A stretch of 64,000 nucleotides of DNA from Lichtheimia corymbifera B2541 (GCA_000697475.1 JNEU01001003.1:248001-312000); one strand, 5' to 3'. Positions 12,120-25,863 are shown, counted from the stretch's first letter. A program made the numbers and translations. Notes: a model not told the origin generated them from the sequence alone.

Positions 12120-13811
12120 ATGGTTGATCATCAAACAGCACCACCTATTCTCGAAGCACCTCAACAGCCTGTTGCTTCCAAATCACTATCACGCTCAAAG
12201 ACCATGCGAAATACAGCCAACAAAGTAAGCAGGTTCTTTAAGAAACAAGCGGCTGTCAAAGAGGTGTCTACTACTACAGAGCAACAACAACAACATCCTC
12301 GATCACTTTCATCTACCACGAGTAGTAGTCAGCATGGATGGGATCGTGCATCTATACCATCAACGTTTATGAATCATTCGGTCAATGATATATCATTAGC
12401 ACCACGACCGGTATCCTCTTATTACCATGGTGAAACAACCAGTAAGTTTATAATCTCGTAACACCACTTTACTGCAAAGGGAGTGATAGGGGGAGAAGGA
12501 AAAAAAAAATAAGGTACCAAGGGGAAGGTGCGTGTGCGGTGGTGATGGTGTGTTCAGTCCCTCTCTTTCTCTTTTTCTCTTTTTCTTTTCTTTTCTCTCC
12601 CCTCCCATAAACGCTTTTCTCTACACACACGTCTTTTTTACTGAAAAGCTCATCATCCAGCTGACAGTTCCTCGGACATTGCTCGACCATTATCCGCCAT
12701 GACTGATCTTGCCCCTACTACTACCACTACAACTACAGCAACCACCACTTGTGACATGACGACTGTCAATTCTACTGCAGCCAACACGACTACCACTACA
12801 ACCACCACCACGCCATTACACCGAGATGATGCAGTTGAAAACGACCATTCAAACGACGAAGAGTTAAGCAGTGAAGCAGAAGACTTATTACGCGAATTGG
12901 ATCACGTGAATGCAGCAGTGGCGAGTATGCAAAAGCAAGTGCAATCCGAAGCCGAGCAAAAGCAAGCATTACAGGCACAAGTGGAAGAGATTCGACGACA
13001 AATCCAAGCTGAAGAGCTTGAGCAACAGCAGATTGAGCATCGATTATTCGAGAGCACGCGTGCTATCCGGGCTACCGATGATGATTTATCGACGATTCGT
13101 GATTCGTTCAAGTTGATGAAATATGGCATTTCTCGATTGGTGATGACATTGAATAAAAAGGCGGATCGACATACAGCCACCAACAAATTCAAACAACTTT
13201 GGCCACAGATGCTCGAGAATCAAAACGAAGATCTGGAATCCTCTCAAATCAACTTGCTGGCAGAGAAACTCATCCATCAGCATTTGGTGAATACCGTGTT
13301 CGAGTGTCCATTATATCCAGGCGTGGAGGTGAATGATGCATTTGCAGCAGTAAGCACGTGGCTCGTATCCCATGATTCGGTTGAATTTCCTGTACGCCTA
13401 CGACAGCAATTGGCGGCAATTATTGCCAAGAGCAGCAAAGAGAGCGAAGTACAAATGGCCGCCAAAGCAGAACGCGATCGGATCACTCAAGCCATTTACA
13501 ATGACTTGGCGGATGTCTATTCACCCTTTTTGAAGGAAAATGACAAGGGAGTCGATGAGGAAAAGCGGTATTATGCCAAGGTGGGCGATATTGTGGACAA
13601 GGCCATGCGATTGGCTATTGCTATGCGAGGGCAAGACGTGGAGATTGTTACCAAGGGAGCCAAGGAAGGCGAAGACCAATTCAACGAGGAAACCATGGTG
13701 GATGTCAAGGGCAAAACCAGCGGTGTTGTTCGATTCTGTATTTGTCCTGCATTTATTGGAGGTGATGGTGAACATGGTTTCCTGGAAAAGGGCAAGGTGG
13801 TTCTTGCTTGA
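12120..13811 (+). CDS. Unrecognised protein with central coiled coil
   Basis: I do not recognise the family. Two exons are supported (12120-12441, then 12661-13811; an in-frame acceptor at 12648/12649 is also possible but sits too close to the likely branch point), giving about 490 aa. The N-terminal 200 residues are low-complexity: Ser/Gln-rich, then a Thr-rich run. A coiled coil rich in Gln, Glu and Ala follows at about residues 195-245. The C-terminal half is a compact mixed helical region with a conserved-looking end (GVVRFCICPAFIGGDGEHG). The acidic-Ser N-terminus, coiled coil and folded tail suggest a scaffold or adaptor. No enzyme motif, membrane segment or signal peptide is visible. 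Confidence 0.75.
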
Positions 13812-14162
13812 GCACCGTTTCTTTTATTATTACTACACTATTACAACCTATTAGAAGAGTTATATCCTCCTTCTCCTCCCTTTCTTCCTCTTTACCGCCT
13901 CACACACTCACAAGTACCCTTTATTGTATTTCCCTCCCTGTCATTTCGATATATAAAAAAAGACATACCATATACATGGTGATGGTGGCCCGAGTCACGA
14001 GGACCACATTTGGCGTCGTGGATGAAAGTATAATGCCGCAACCTACACACGCACTCACTTGCATTTGTGTGTTTCACAAATACTCACTTTTTTTTTCTCT
14101 TACGCTTTCTCTCCTTTCTTTTCCCCCCTGCGTTGACACATAAAACAGGCATTCTTGCTTCA
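13812..14162. other. Intergenic 351 bp
   Basis: This contains C/T-rich leader sequence and a poly-T run at about 14088-14096 ahead of the CSC1 gene. No gene is seen. Confidence 0.5.
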
Positions 14163-17100
14163 ATGGGCACTTCCAATGTCACGGTGGTGAAAGCTTTTAA
14201 ATTTCCAATCGACTTTTGTCCAGGCATCTTTGCTTGTAACGACGATCCCACTCCTGGCACACCCATATACAGCTCAAAAACACCCACGGGTTTAACGGCA
14301 CAGCTCCTTCTCTGTGGTTCCGTTGGTATTTTAAGTTTTCTCGCATTTTGTTTCCTTCGTACTCGGTATGTATCTCTATCTCGTACATAGCCTTGGCAGT
14401 AGCAGCTCATCATCTATTTCTCTTTTTACTCTAGATGGATATCTCTGTACTCTCCACGATTACGTATGAAAAAGTAAGTGGTGGTGGCCCCGATATCATA
14501 GTAGTTGGATGATAACAACGACATCCTGCAAAATAGACACGCCCCAGATAAGCTACCAACCTCTTTCTTTGGGTGGATATGGCCTCTATTGAAAACTCCG
14601 CATTCGGTTGTACTCGAAAAAGTGGGTCTGGATGCTGTAGTGGTAAGTGATGGAAGAATAAGGTTTTCGTATATGCTAATGGCCATTTAGATGCTACAAT
14701 TCCTCTTGATGGGTGCCAAGCTATTTGGTCTCTGTGGCTTTTTCAGTACAGTTGTGTTACTTCCGATTAGCAGGATGGGAGGTGACCTACTTGGAAACTC
14801 GACGGATCCTCCGGAAGAAGAAACAGCTCAAGATAGCGACAACTCTTATTATTCACCATCTTACTTGTGGGTCTATCTCTTTTTCACCTACTTTTTCTGT
14901 TTCGCCACCTTCTATTTCACCTTCCTCAACTACCGCGACTATGTCCGTTTACGACGTGAATTTCTCTTGAGAATTGCAAAGACCGTGCCAGCACGTACAG
15001 TCCTTGTCACAGGCATCCCACCACAATTACGCTCAGACAGGAAACTAGCCGAGTATTTCGAAAAGCTTGGCATTGGTGTTGTCGAGTCCGTTCATATCGT
15101 TCGACATCTCGATCGTCTGATGGATTATATCAAAGAACGCGCACAGTATTTACGACGTCTTGAACATGCATATTCAAAGTACTGGGGGAATCCATGCGAA
15201 GATGCTGCTTACGATCCGGATACATTGTTCAGCGAGAATGAGCGAGAATCAACAACATTACGTTCAGTCAGCTCGGCATGCTCACCCATGTATCATCCTG
15301 TATCAGTCAAACGCAACAGACCTATGATACGTCATGGCTTTATGGGCCTCTTTGGCAAGTCGGTGGATGCTATCGAATATTACACCGAGCGATTCCATGA
15401 GATTGATTCCCTCGTCCTCAAGGCAAGGCGCTATGGAAGATTCCTTCCTACTAGTGTAGGCTTTGTCACTTTTGAACATAGCGTCAGCGCTGTAAGTATC
15501 TTTCTTTTCCTCTTTCAACAATGCAGCTACTATGGCGTATTGACTCTCTCTCTCTCTTCATATTAGTGTATCGCATCACAAGTATTGATCGATTCTACTC
15601 CATTCCGTTTACAAGCTGAATTGGCACCTGAGCCTCGCAATGTCTTGTGGGAGAATATTGCTATGCATGGTCGAGAGCGCATGATTCGAAAAGCTGTCAT
15701 TTTCGTCATTCTTATCTTTTTGGTCTTCTTTTGGATATTGCCCATCTCGTATTTCTCGGCATTGACAAGCGAACGATCACTCCAAAACTATTTCCCTTGG
15801 CTTATGGACCTTGCCAAAAAGAACAAGATCTTGCATCAGATTGTAGTTGGTTTCCTTCCAACATTGGCAGTAGTCATCTTTATGGCTATTCTTCCGTTGA
15901 TTGTAAATGGCAAGTGTGAATCACTCATTGATCCCTTCCCTCGTAATCTAACATTGCTATTAGTGCTGAGTGTCATTGAAGGATTCCAATCGAGAAGCGA
16001 GGCCGAGGAATCAAGTTTCAGCAAGCAAGTATCTAGAATGGGTTACGAATTATCCATCCGTTTTAACTAACAATAGACCACCATCACCATCATAGGCACT
16101 TTTTCTTTTTGCTATTCAACTTCATGCTGGTGTTTACAGTTACGTCCACGTTATTCAAGACCTTGACCGATATGATTGAAGATCCCACACAGATTGCCAA
16201 CATCCTTGCAACTAGTTTGCCGCAGGTAAGTTCTCGCATATGGATGAGGTATTGGTTAGCTAATGAAGATATGAAAATTCTAGGTGGCACCTTTCTTTGT
16301 CAATTATACGGTTCTCCAATGCTTCATGATGTGAGATTAACCCCTCTCTTTCTCTCTATATATACACAATAACTCACGCTTTTTCTGGTTCTAGTCTCCC
16401 AATACAGCTATTGCAAGTGGGTATTATTATCTTGCAAGGATTCTGGAGGATCTTTCTCAGCAAGACACCACGTGATTTCGCTGAAGTGACAGCACCACGC
16501 ATGTACAACTATGGATGGGGATATCCTGCGCCTGTCTTTATGTTCGTTGTCTTGTTGGTGTATTCGACAAGCGCTCCTATTATTTTGGTGTTTGGCACAT
16601 TGTATTTCTGTTTTGCATATGTGGTGCTCAAGTATCAATTTCTCTATGGTAAGTGCATTGGATTATAGGTAGGACCGTTCACTCACTATGATATCTATGC
16701 TTAGTGTACTTTCATCCGTATGAAGTTGCTGGACGCATGTGGCCACGTATCTTTTCACGTATCATTGTTGGTTTATTGATCTTTGAAATCATGTCCAGTG
16801 GTCTCTTTCTCTTACAAAAGGCGTATCCGCTCGCAGTGCTTTGTGGACCCTTGATCATTTTGACCGTTGTTTTCAAGCTCACCATGGATGCAGCTTATTT
16901 ACGCAGCACCCGTTTTCTGCCATTGCAATTACTCACTCAACGACTAGGTGTGGCTACTACAGCCATCGATGGTCCAGACACTCCTCCCACCAACAACCAA
17001 CAACAACCACAGCCACAACCCTCTACATCCGAGCGATCATCACGACGCGTGATTGATGCCAATGGCAAAGTGCTTATTAGACGACGTCGTACAGTATTGG

Positions 17101-17666
17101 ATCAGGATGACTATGTGGCCGAACCAACAAAGTACACGGATTATCGCCAACCACCCATGACACTTGTAGACGGCATCTTGAACACGGGAATGAAGAAATA
17201 CGGTCATCCAGCATTATTGGGAGCATTGCCACAGCTATGGTTGCCGGTAGCGAAATACAGGAGACAAAGCATCTATTCGGATATTGAGCCTGGATTATCG
17301 CCCAAACCAACGACCACGGCTACGAGCATCGGCAGGATGAATAATAATAATAATGATGGTAATAGTATATGCAGCAGCCCCTTGGCACGGTCACCACAGG
17401 ATATTTGCGCTTCATTGTCAATTGGTGATTTAGATATCAATGGTGAACGCCGGCCCCTTCTTGCAGCCCATCCAGAGGAAGAAGAAGAATTGGAAGAAGG
17501 TAGCAGCATTGACTCGTCGTCATCCGAGGAAGTTCAAGATGGACGTCAACGCACCATGTATTATCATCATCCCGAACGACGCCAATCACGACTTGCTCTA
17601 AGCAGCAGTAGCCGATCATATGGCGCTTTATACAATCACCCCAATCGAGATATCCATTACTTATAA
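14163..17666 (+). CDS. CSC1/OSCA-family hyperosmolality-gated cation channel (DUF221, Phm7/Rsn1-like)
   Basis: This is a multipass membrane protein of the OSCA/TMEM63 superfamily, which forms mechanosensitive or osmosensitive calcium-permeable channels. Ten exons: 14163-14365, 14435-14473, 14537-14642, 14691-15491, 15567-15909, 15964-16024, 16096-16225, 16284-16330, 16395-16648, 16705-17666; about 981 aa. Order: N-terminal helix, GLDAVVMLQFL helix pair, and a cytosolic RNA-recognition-like domain with RTVLVTGIPPQLRSD and GFVTFEHS. The C-terminal seven-helix core follows (VAPFFVNYTVLQ; LYVYFHPYEVAGRMWPRIF). A hydrophilic tail of about 240 residues with acidic and Ser runs ends the protein. Introns 15910-15963 and 16025-16095 both have GC donors followed by AAGT. 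Retaining the first would keep the frame but insert 18 residues where the family has none. No GT donor near either keeps the family reading. Confidence 0.92.
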
Positions 17667-18409
17667 ACAACATTTCCCTCATTGTTATACCCAACATATC
17701 AAAAAGAAAAATGAACCAAAGGAGTAAAGGATGAGGATTTGATAGATTGGTTACACACACACACACACAATGATATCGACCATCATGATTCTCCCTCCCT
17801 TTTGATCCACAAGCGTGTGTTATATTCCCCAACCCCCCTTTTTCTTACACCTCCTGCATTCACTATCCGAGACTGGCTCGTCTGACAGATACAAAAAAAA
17901 AAACATGGCAATGCATCTCATTATGGGAGAAACAAAAATCACATACATCCACGCACCCAAAAGATGACTTTATACTCTCCGCAAAAAGAAAAGTGCACGA
18001 CGTGTTATTTCCCCCCTTGACTCTTGCACGAAAGAACTTGTGTGTGTGTGTGTGCGTATGTCTCCCCTTTTCAAAGGGGGTTCAAGACACCGCAACAAAA
18101 TGCGTGTTCTCTCTCTCGCACTCATTTACTTTCCACACATACGACATCTATTAGCTTATATTGCTCCCTGATTCACAGTATGCTTTTCCCTTCTTTGTGT
18201 AATATCTTGTCTTGACACTCCTTTTTTTACTCTCTTTGATCTCTTTCCTTTCCCATTCCCATTCTCTCTCTCTCTTTTTTTTTATTACTGCTGTTTTCTA
18301 TTTACTTTCAATCCAACCCTTTTCTCTCTCTCACACACACACACTCTCTCTCTCACTCTCGCTCTCGTCACCCCATATATTGTATTAATCTATTATCCCC
18401 TTTCTTCAA
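17667..18409. other. Intergenic 743 bp, strongly pyrimidine-rich leader
   Basis: There are CA/GT dinucleotide runs at about 17754-17769 and 18041-18052. From about 18100 to the next start codon the plus strand is nearly all C and T, typical of a fungal 5' leader here. No gene is seen. Confidence 0.5.
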
Positions 18410-21400
18410 ATGACATCTGCTATACATTGGCAACAGCAACATATCCACGAACCCTCTCCCCGTCAGCAGCAGCAACAGCACCATCGCCATCGTGCATGGG
18501 AGGATGATCGATTTCGCGATATTCCAGTGGAGGAAGAGGAGGAAGAAAATGAGGAAGAAGATGAAGATGATGAAGGAATGATTATTGAGGACGCATCATC
18601 CATGTCATCTTCGCCCAGTATTCCTGATGAGAACATCAATTTTGACCTCGTTTATGCATTACATACATTTGTGGCTACAGTGGAAGGCCAAGCATCGGTT
18701 GTCAAAGGAGATGCATTGATATTGATGGAAGATACCAACATTTATTGGTGGCTCGTAGAGGTGCTTAAAACTCGAGAGGTTGGGTATATTCCTGCAGAGA
18801 ATATTGAGGTAACACACACACCTACACACATACGGTGCATGATCTGGGGCTGAGATTCATTCTTCTTCCATTCGCAGACACCTTATGAACGACTGGCTCG
18901 TCTCAACAAGCATCGCAACGTTGAAATCACTTCTCCAGCCGCTACTGACGACGCTGACCCAACACCCAAATTCAATGCGAAGAATGTGACCATTGCAGGC
19001 GACGATGCTACACGTGTAATCCACTATGAAGTCGAGAGCGAAGACGAAGGCGATAACGACACCGATAACGACAACAACAACGACGACGATGACGACGACG
19101 ACGACGACTTTCAAGACGCCCATGACAGTGTCGATACGACAGACGAGATTACAGCAGCACCTGAAATGGCGTCGTTGACCGTTCCTGAAGGTGGCAGTGG
19201 TGGTGGATCAAATCATAGTGGCGAAGTACATGAGCCTTTACGTGTATTTGCTGGCAATATTGGCCAAGAAGCACCTCTCTTTCATACCTTTTCAATCGAT
19301 TTATCAACGACGGCTGATGAATTGGTCAAGGATGCAGTATCGCGTTTTGCATTGGATCTTGCAGCAACCGAAGGAACTATCATTGAATATTATATTGCTG
19401 TTCAAGGACTTGATGGAGGTAAATGATAAAGTGACTCATGGGATGGAATGTGGATGGTTGACATGTATCATCGTAGACGACTATGTGTTATCTCCTCAGG
19501 ATAAACCATTGTCCATCTTCAAGACATTGACGGCTCCTTTGACCACGCCAATGCCTTCTGTATCGCATATCAAGCAACCACAGGCTAATACGGGATCCGG
19601 AGCTCTTGGCAATGGAAATCAATCACGGCGTCCACGTTCCAGCAGTTTCAGTAATTACGAGCAGACATCCTATGATGAGGATTCAGTGATCCGCTTTTAT
19701 TTGCATCGACGTATCAAGCGAGCGCATGAGAGAGAAGGGATCTTTTACATCAAAGTGTCTCTTTATCCTGACGACGGGGTGAATTCGAATGCCAACATGG
19801 CACCCAATGATCAGGGACATGCTTTCACAACCAACCCAACACCCATCACCACGACCCCCTCGGGAAAAAAGAAAAAGCTCATGGCGTCACGGCAAGAAAT
19901 TGATCGAATCGATAAGATTATGCCTGTCAAGCAAGATCAGCAAATTGGTTCAGTTATCAATATGGCTTTGGAGAAATTTCATGTGCCGGATGCAGAGGCA
20001 GATGGTTTACCCTCATCGCTTGGGCCAACAGAAAGGTGCTTGACAAAGTATCGAATGTCAGTAAGAGCAGTGAATGGTGTCGAGACTCCTCTGGATCCAA
20101 GGGATCACATGGCAAGCGCATTGCATCACCAGCAACAAACATCCCCTGTGACAAGTGATCTTTTGTTCATCCTCCGTCGTGCTGATTCTCTTCATTATCG
20201 TAAGCCGCATCCACATCCACCCCCTCTTTTATCACCTATTGGGAAACCCGGTGACTTTGACAACGGTTCTTCTAGTGGTGGCCTTGGCAATGATAGCGCT
20301 ATGATGATACCAGAAGAGAGACGCCCAAGTATCCTGGATATTCTTATGGATTCTCCAAGATCAGCGGACCATCGAACGGGCTTTTTAAATTCGCCCATGG
20401 ATGACAGGAGACCATCTTTTCCGAGTAGCTTGTCGAGTCAGGAACGCAAATCATCCCTGACACCCTATCAAGGGACAAGTGGTACTGCTGGTGGTGGTGG
20501 TGGTAATCATGGCACTTTAGGGGATGGCTGGGCTCCGCATTCACCAAGCACAAGCTCTTTATCTCCTCCAACACCTGGTTTTCGTCGCACTTCTGTCATG
20601 TCCTCATCCAATATTTCTGCTACAAGCTCAGTTTATTCAGATTACGATACCAACAGCAACACTGCACCTGATATGAAGCATTCATCCACTGAACCATCCA
20701 CTCGTAAAAAGGAAAACTCTTTGAAGCAACAGCTCAAGCGTCTTGTTGGTTGGGGCTCCAAGACAAAAAAGAATCCACCACCACCTCTTCAACAACAGCA
20801 ACAACACCATGGTTCAACAGCTAGTTTGGGACATCCTAATACACCTGCAACAATGGCCAACGAATCTTCGCTTAGTGTCAAGCCTATGCAGAATCATGCC
20901 TCGTCATCCCAAGTAAGCGTTGTATCAGCACCACCTACACCGTTGACACCTACACCACACTCTGGCCAAACCAAGGTACAACCCAAGATCACTTCTGCTA
21001 CTGCACCATCCACTCCCATCGCTTCCAATACTCCTTTTTCACCGGTCAAGGCGAATACACCTGATCAACAACCTGTAGTGAATGAATCAGCCGTATCAGC
21101 AGTTACATCCAGTACCTCTTCCTTATCTTCTTCAGATGATGATGACGATGATATCGATGTCAAGGAGCCCATTGAATTGAGTGACGATTCTTCTTCAGAG
21201 GATGAGGATGATTCGGATGATGATGGATTATCAACCATGAGCCGCAACAAAGCATTACCCAACAAGCCTGGAGAGAACAATGAGATCCAAGCACAATATA
21301 CCATGTGGATGGATAGCCAACAAGGCGATGATAATACCCCCAAACGGGAGAGCAAGACCGAATTTGTTGAGCCGCCATTGCCACCCCTTCCAGGCGAATC

Positions 21401-22091
21401 ATCGAATTCATCACCCTCGAGTAGTACTTCCTCACCTCCTGGTGCTGCTGGTGCTGGTGCTAATGCTGCTGATGGAAACTCCAGTTTATCCCCACCATCC
21501 TCCCTGTCTTCTTGTTCTACATCGCCATCTCAGCAACAACAACAGCAACAAGCATCGACTACTGGTGGTGATGGCAATGGTTTGGATGATTTATTCTTAT
21601 TGGTGACACGTGGTGTGGATTATCTACAAAGTCGAGAAAGCAGCAAATGGGATGATGAAGGTGGATATGATTTTCATCCATGGAATCGACCGGATGGTTC
21701 ATTTGTGATTCGTAAAAAGCCTGAACCACCACAGCCTACATTGACATCCTCTTCTTCTCAATCCAACACCAATGAACAGCAACATGCAGATCATCATGCA
21801 ACGGAGTCAATAACATCATTATCACAACATGAGGATTCAAGTTCCACGGCCACTTCTACTACCAATGATCAAGCACCACCAGCAAGATCCAATAGCACTA
21901 GCAGCAGCAGCAATAACAAGATCACCAAGGCTCCCTCGATTCATCATCAACGACAAGCACCACCGCCTTCATCAGCAGCTGCATCAACAACATCGGGAGC
22001 TCCTGCACAACAAAACGAGGCATTGATTGACGAGGTAAGGGGAATGGATCATGGTGGTCGGAAGTGGTTAGAGGAGTATTGGAAGGGATGA
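18410..22091 (+). CDS. SH3-domain cell-polarity protein, Bud14/Tea4-like
   Basis: Three exons (18410-18808, 18878-19418, 19477-22091) give about 1,184 aa. An acidic N-terminus precedes an SH3 domain at about residues 80-135, with VYALHTFVAT, YWWLV and GYIPAENIETPYERLARLNK. That combination, with the extended C-terminal NKHRN segment, resembles the SH3 of Bud14 and Tea4, which place formins and PP1 phosphatase at growth sites (family knowledge). A poly-Asp tract follows. The next region (about 235-490) looks like a split ubiquitin-like/Ras-associating fold (PLRVFAGNIG, TADELVKDAVSRF). The remaining 700 residues are low-complexity Ser, Gln, Pro and Asp with Pro-rich PLPPLPG. I did not find a clear PP1-docking motif. 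The large disordered tail suggests a scaffold. An alternative is another fungal SH3-RA scaffold. Confidence 0.68.
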
Positions 22092-23782
22092 TGACGATGA
22101 TGATGAGGTTCTATTTTTATTTACCATGACTTTGCATTATAGCAAGAGCTTCAACGCATTGTCGCTGCCCATATTGTCTTTTGAAACAAGTTACATACAC
22201 ATCAACATACAAGAAAAAAAGCACATCATCACACGTGTATTGGAGTGTCCTCCCTCCCCTTATTTTGTCTCGTACACACACACACACACACACACAGCCT
22301 ACTACTTTATACTACACCCAAATGCAAAATTAAATCTCACAAGCAAGATACACCATTTAAACGTATATGAAAGATGGGAGTTGAATACATGATGATGCAG
22401 TTTGGGGGAGGGAAGGAGGTTGAGTGGGATGAGGGATGGGTGTTCATAGCACTAGGCGCAACAACAACAACAACAACAAGGAGTTGCCAACTCGCGTGCA
22501 GTTCATCCGGTAAGACCATCTTGTTATGTATTATACGAGTTCATGCAGTTCACCCCCACTTTTTTCCCTAAAAGTTAGAAAGCGACCGAGGAGAAAAAAG
22601 TGTGAAACTTGAAAAAAGAGGGTATATATCATCCAATCCACTACTACTTTGAAGAAAATGGCATGATCGCCATGTGCTGTCAAAAGTGGATTGCTTGACT
22701 CCCAAAATTAGAAGCACGTAATATCAACTTCGTGTACCCTATCTTAACATAGGTTGGTGTCAATAAAGAATGAACTTTAACTGTGAAATCATTCTCAATT
22801 AGTAATGACAATGCAATGTGATACTTACCTCGAGTAATATGATATATGGGTGTGGTAGTAATAGTGTGACAGAAACAAAGGCGGTTATTACCTCGGATAC
22901 CGACTAAGACCACAATAGGCTGTATAGATACTCACATTAATATGGATCGGATTCTCCGAACGTTTGTGGGTCCCCCCGCCGTCATTATAACATTTGCAGA
23001 GAAAGATGGGTGCATGTGCGGTGCTACCTGTGCGTGCGTGATACAACAAAACAGACGGAAGCTATCTATTCTATGCCAGTACTCTATGATATCCTGAGAA
23101 TGAACCAAAATTAAGGGATGAGCATGGGTGCGAGAGAGTTCATAAGACCTTGCCAAGCAATGCAAATAGTACCTTGAATGGCTTGGATCAATAATATCTT
23201 GGGGATCCCAACATGAACGTCAACATGGCTTGAATGATTTTCTCACTCCCCGCGCGCACACGACACCGACGTACCATCGGAGATTCATTCAATAGCGTTA
23301 CACAGCCTGGTTGTTCCTCCAAGATTGCCACCACATCGGTACACAGACACATCACAAACTCGTGCATTCAGCTATACACGTTGTTCCATCAGTGCGTGTG
23401 TGTGATCGAACAATCCAAAAGAGAGGCAAAGCGAAAGATGGATGAGCCACTGTTTCCGTTGTCTGAGGAATGACTAGTAGCCAAGCCTATTATATGCATG
23501 CTATAAAATGCAGGTGTGGCTGACAGGGAAAATAAGGTATGTAGGAGTGATCTTTACTATTTGCCGCAGCCTCATCGTACTCACAAGACAACGCATACCC
23601 ATGCTACATAAAAGCTTGCATGATAGATAGCGTTTAACGGTCTTTCCTTGGTGTGACATTGGGTCCTCTATAAGCTAGAGTTAGGCCAACCAACACAGGT
23701 TCAAATACAAGTTCCTCTTCTTTTTCTTTTCACTCTTTCTTTCTTTCTTTTTTCCACCGTTTCTTTCGTCTGCACATTCAAG
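22092..23782. other. 1.69 kb intergenic region, no gene recognised
   Basis: This spans the 3' flank of the SH3 gene and the P450 promoter. There is a (CA)n run at 22275-22296 and an ACA/CAA run near 22459-22479. Short open frames in both directions have no motifs and no consistent splicing partners. A CTATAAG box sits at about 23668, roughly 115 bp before the P450 start, and is followed by a TTTC-rich leader. Confidence 0.55.
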
Positions 23783-25863
23783 ATGGATATTCAACGTTTT
23801 ATTGATACATTGGGGTCACTGAATAAGGACCAAATCAAACCCATTGTTGGTATTGCTGCTGCTACCAGCGTGGCACTCTTCACTGCCTATGCTTTGCGTA
23901 AGAAGCGTGATGCCATTCCTGAAGGTTTTCGTGACATCCCAACTGTCAGTGAAGGACGCATCCCGTACTTTGGTAAGATCACACATACATGTCGTACATC
24001 GTGTTACTAAAAACAAACATGTTTTCAGGCCATTTATTGTCGATGGGTGAATTGCCTGCTACCACCATCACCAAGTGGCATAAGAAATATGGCAAGTAGA
24101 ATTAACAACAACAAAGCACGTGGAATAGCTTGTTTGACGGTTTTATAAACAGGTCCGATCATCCGCGTCTACTTTGGTGTGCAACCATGGATCATGATCA
24201 GCGATCCAAACATTGCCCACGAGCTCTTCAGCTCCAAGGGCAGTGTCACATCAGGTCGTCCTTGGCAATTGTATAGCCATCAATATTATGCACCTGGTCA
24301 ACGGTAAGAAAGAAGGGAGGAATATCATTTTTTATTATCATTGGAGGTATTTATTCATTCATTCTATCGTAGCGGTGTTGCTTTCCCTGATCCTGGCAAG
24401 CGTTGGAAGAAGACCAGAACTGCTGGTGAGTGCAAATTGATCTTGTGTCACATGACAACCACATTCTCATTTTGTATGTCCATGACTACCACCAGCTCTT
24501 GATATTCTTGCTCCTAAGAATGTTGACAAGTTCACTGATCTCATTGGCCGCGAATCCGATGTCCTTGTAAAGTACCTGACAAGTGCTTCATTCGCCAATG
24601 GCAGTGTCAGTCTCATCAAGCCTTTGCAATTCTTCTCCATGAACGTCATTTTGCAAGCTGCTCTCGGCAAGCGCGTCGACTCACCCAACGATCCTGAATT
24701 CCGTGAAATCATCCGTGTCGTTGATCAGAGTATGAAGTTTGCTGGTGTTGCCGAAGATATCAGCTCGTTCTTGCCCATCTTGACTGTGCTCGATGTCATT
24801 TATCGCAAGGAACGCAAGCTCAAAAAGTTCATTGAAGAAGTGCGTAACCCTCTTTTCCGTCGTCTCATAAAGGAATCCTTGGATAGCGGTGAAGAATGCT
24901 TGGCCAAATGGTTCTATGAATACAAGGATGAAGAAGTGGACGATCATGGCATTTTGGTTGCATTGAGTAAGTATATACATGATGTGTATAGCAGCACGTG
25001 ACATTATTGACCCTCCTATGTATTATGCAGGCGATATCGTCGCTGGTGGTGCTGATACCACAGCTGTTTCCCTTTCCTGGTTCATGGTGATCATGTGCCA
25101 TCATCCCGAAGTTCAAGAGCGTCTACGTGCCGAGGTGGATGAGTTTCTCTTAGCCAACCAGCGCTTCCCTACTTTTGCTGATCGTGACAGCTTCCCTTAT
25201 ATGATCTCGGTGCAAAAGGAGTGCATTCGTTACAGACCTACCACCCACTTTGGTTTATTGCATCAAGCTACTGAAGATGGTAAGAGCCTATTGAAAGAAT
25301 TGAAAGCAGAATACATAGATTAACTCTCGTACGTACGTAGTGGATGTCCAAGGCTACTATATCCCCAAGGGCACTGTGATGGTCAGCAATATGCATGCTA
25401 TGCACTTGAACCCTGATGCATTCGCCAATCCTGAAGAATTCATTCCTGAACGTTTCTTGAACAACCTCAAGCCCATGTCTGCATCAGCCAACTCGGGTAT
25501 CGAGAACCGTGACCAATACAACTTTGGCTGGGGAAGGTAAGAATGTTGTATGATCATAGCTAGTACTGTCAACTAAAACCATTTCCCCCTAGACGTATTT
25601 GTCCTGGTATCTACTTGGTAATGCGGGTTTTACATGTATGATGAAGCAAACGAATCACTGACGTGTTATATACGTAGGCTGAAAATGAAATGTTTTGCGC
25701 TTTGACTCGATTGTTTGCCAAGGCCATTATCGAGCCCAAGGTCGACGCTGACGGCAAGTTTGTCTACCCTGATCTCAACAAGACTCACGACGCTGGTTTG
25801 GTTGTCCATCCTGAAATCGATGAGCTTCGCCTTGTTGAACGAACGGATGCCGTTGTTTTCTAA
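23783..25863 (+). CDS. Cytochrome P450 monooxygenase, CYP509-like
   Basis: A haem-thiolate monooxygenase anchored in the ER by an N-terminal helix (about residues 19-38). Nine exons: 23783-23972, 24029-24091, 24153-24303, 24373-24425, 24496-24966, 25031-25279, 25341-25536, 25593-25617, 25678-25863; 527 aa. The I-helix oxygen-binding motif AGGADTTA is at about 314-321, the K-helix ECIR (E-x-x-R) at about 373-376, and the haem loop FGWGRRICPG at about 454-463, with Cys461 as the haem ligand. The ECIRYRPTTHFG and LAENEMFC surroundings resemble CYP509 enzymes of Mucoromycota (recalled, not searched). The haem cysteine lies in a 25-nt microexon. Intron 24092-24152 has a GC donor (ATG|GCAAGT). The substrate is unknown, and no biosynthetic neighbours are present. 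Confidence 0.93.

Noticed and set aside
19191..19476. Alternative upstream start of the long SH3-protein frame (19191)
   Set aside because: Splicing at 19418/19477 gives a continuous, better-composed protein joined to the SH3 exons.
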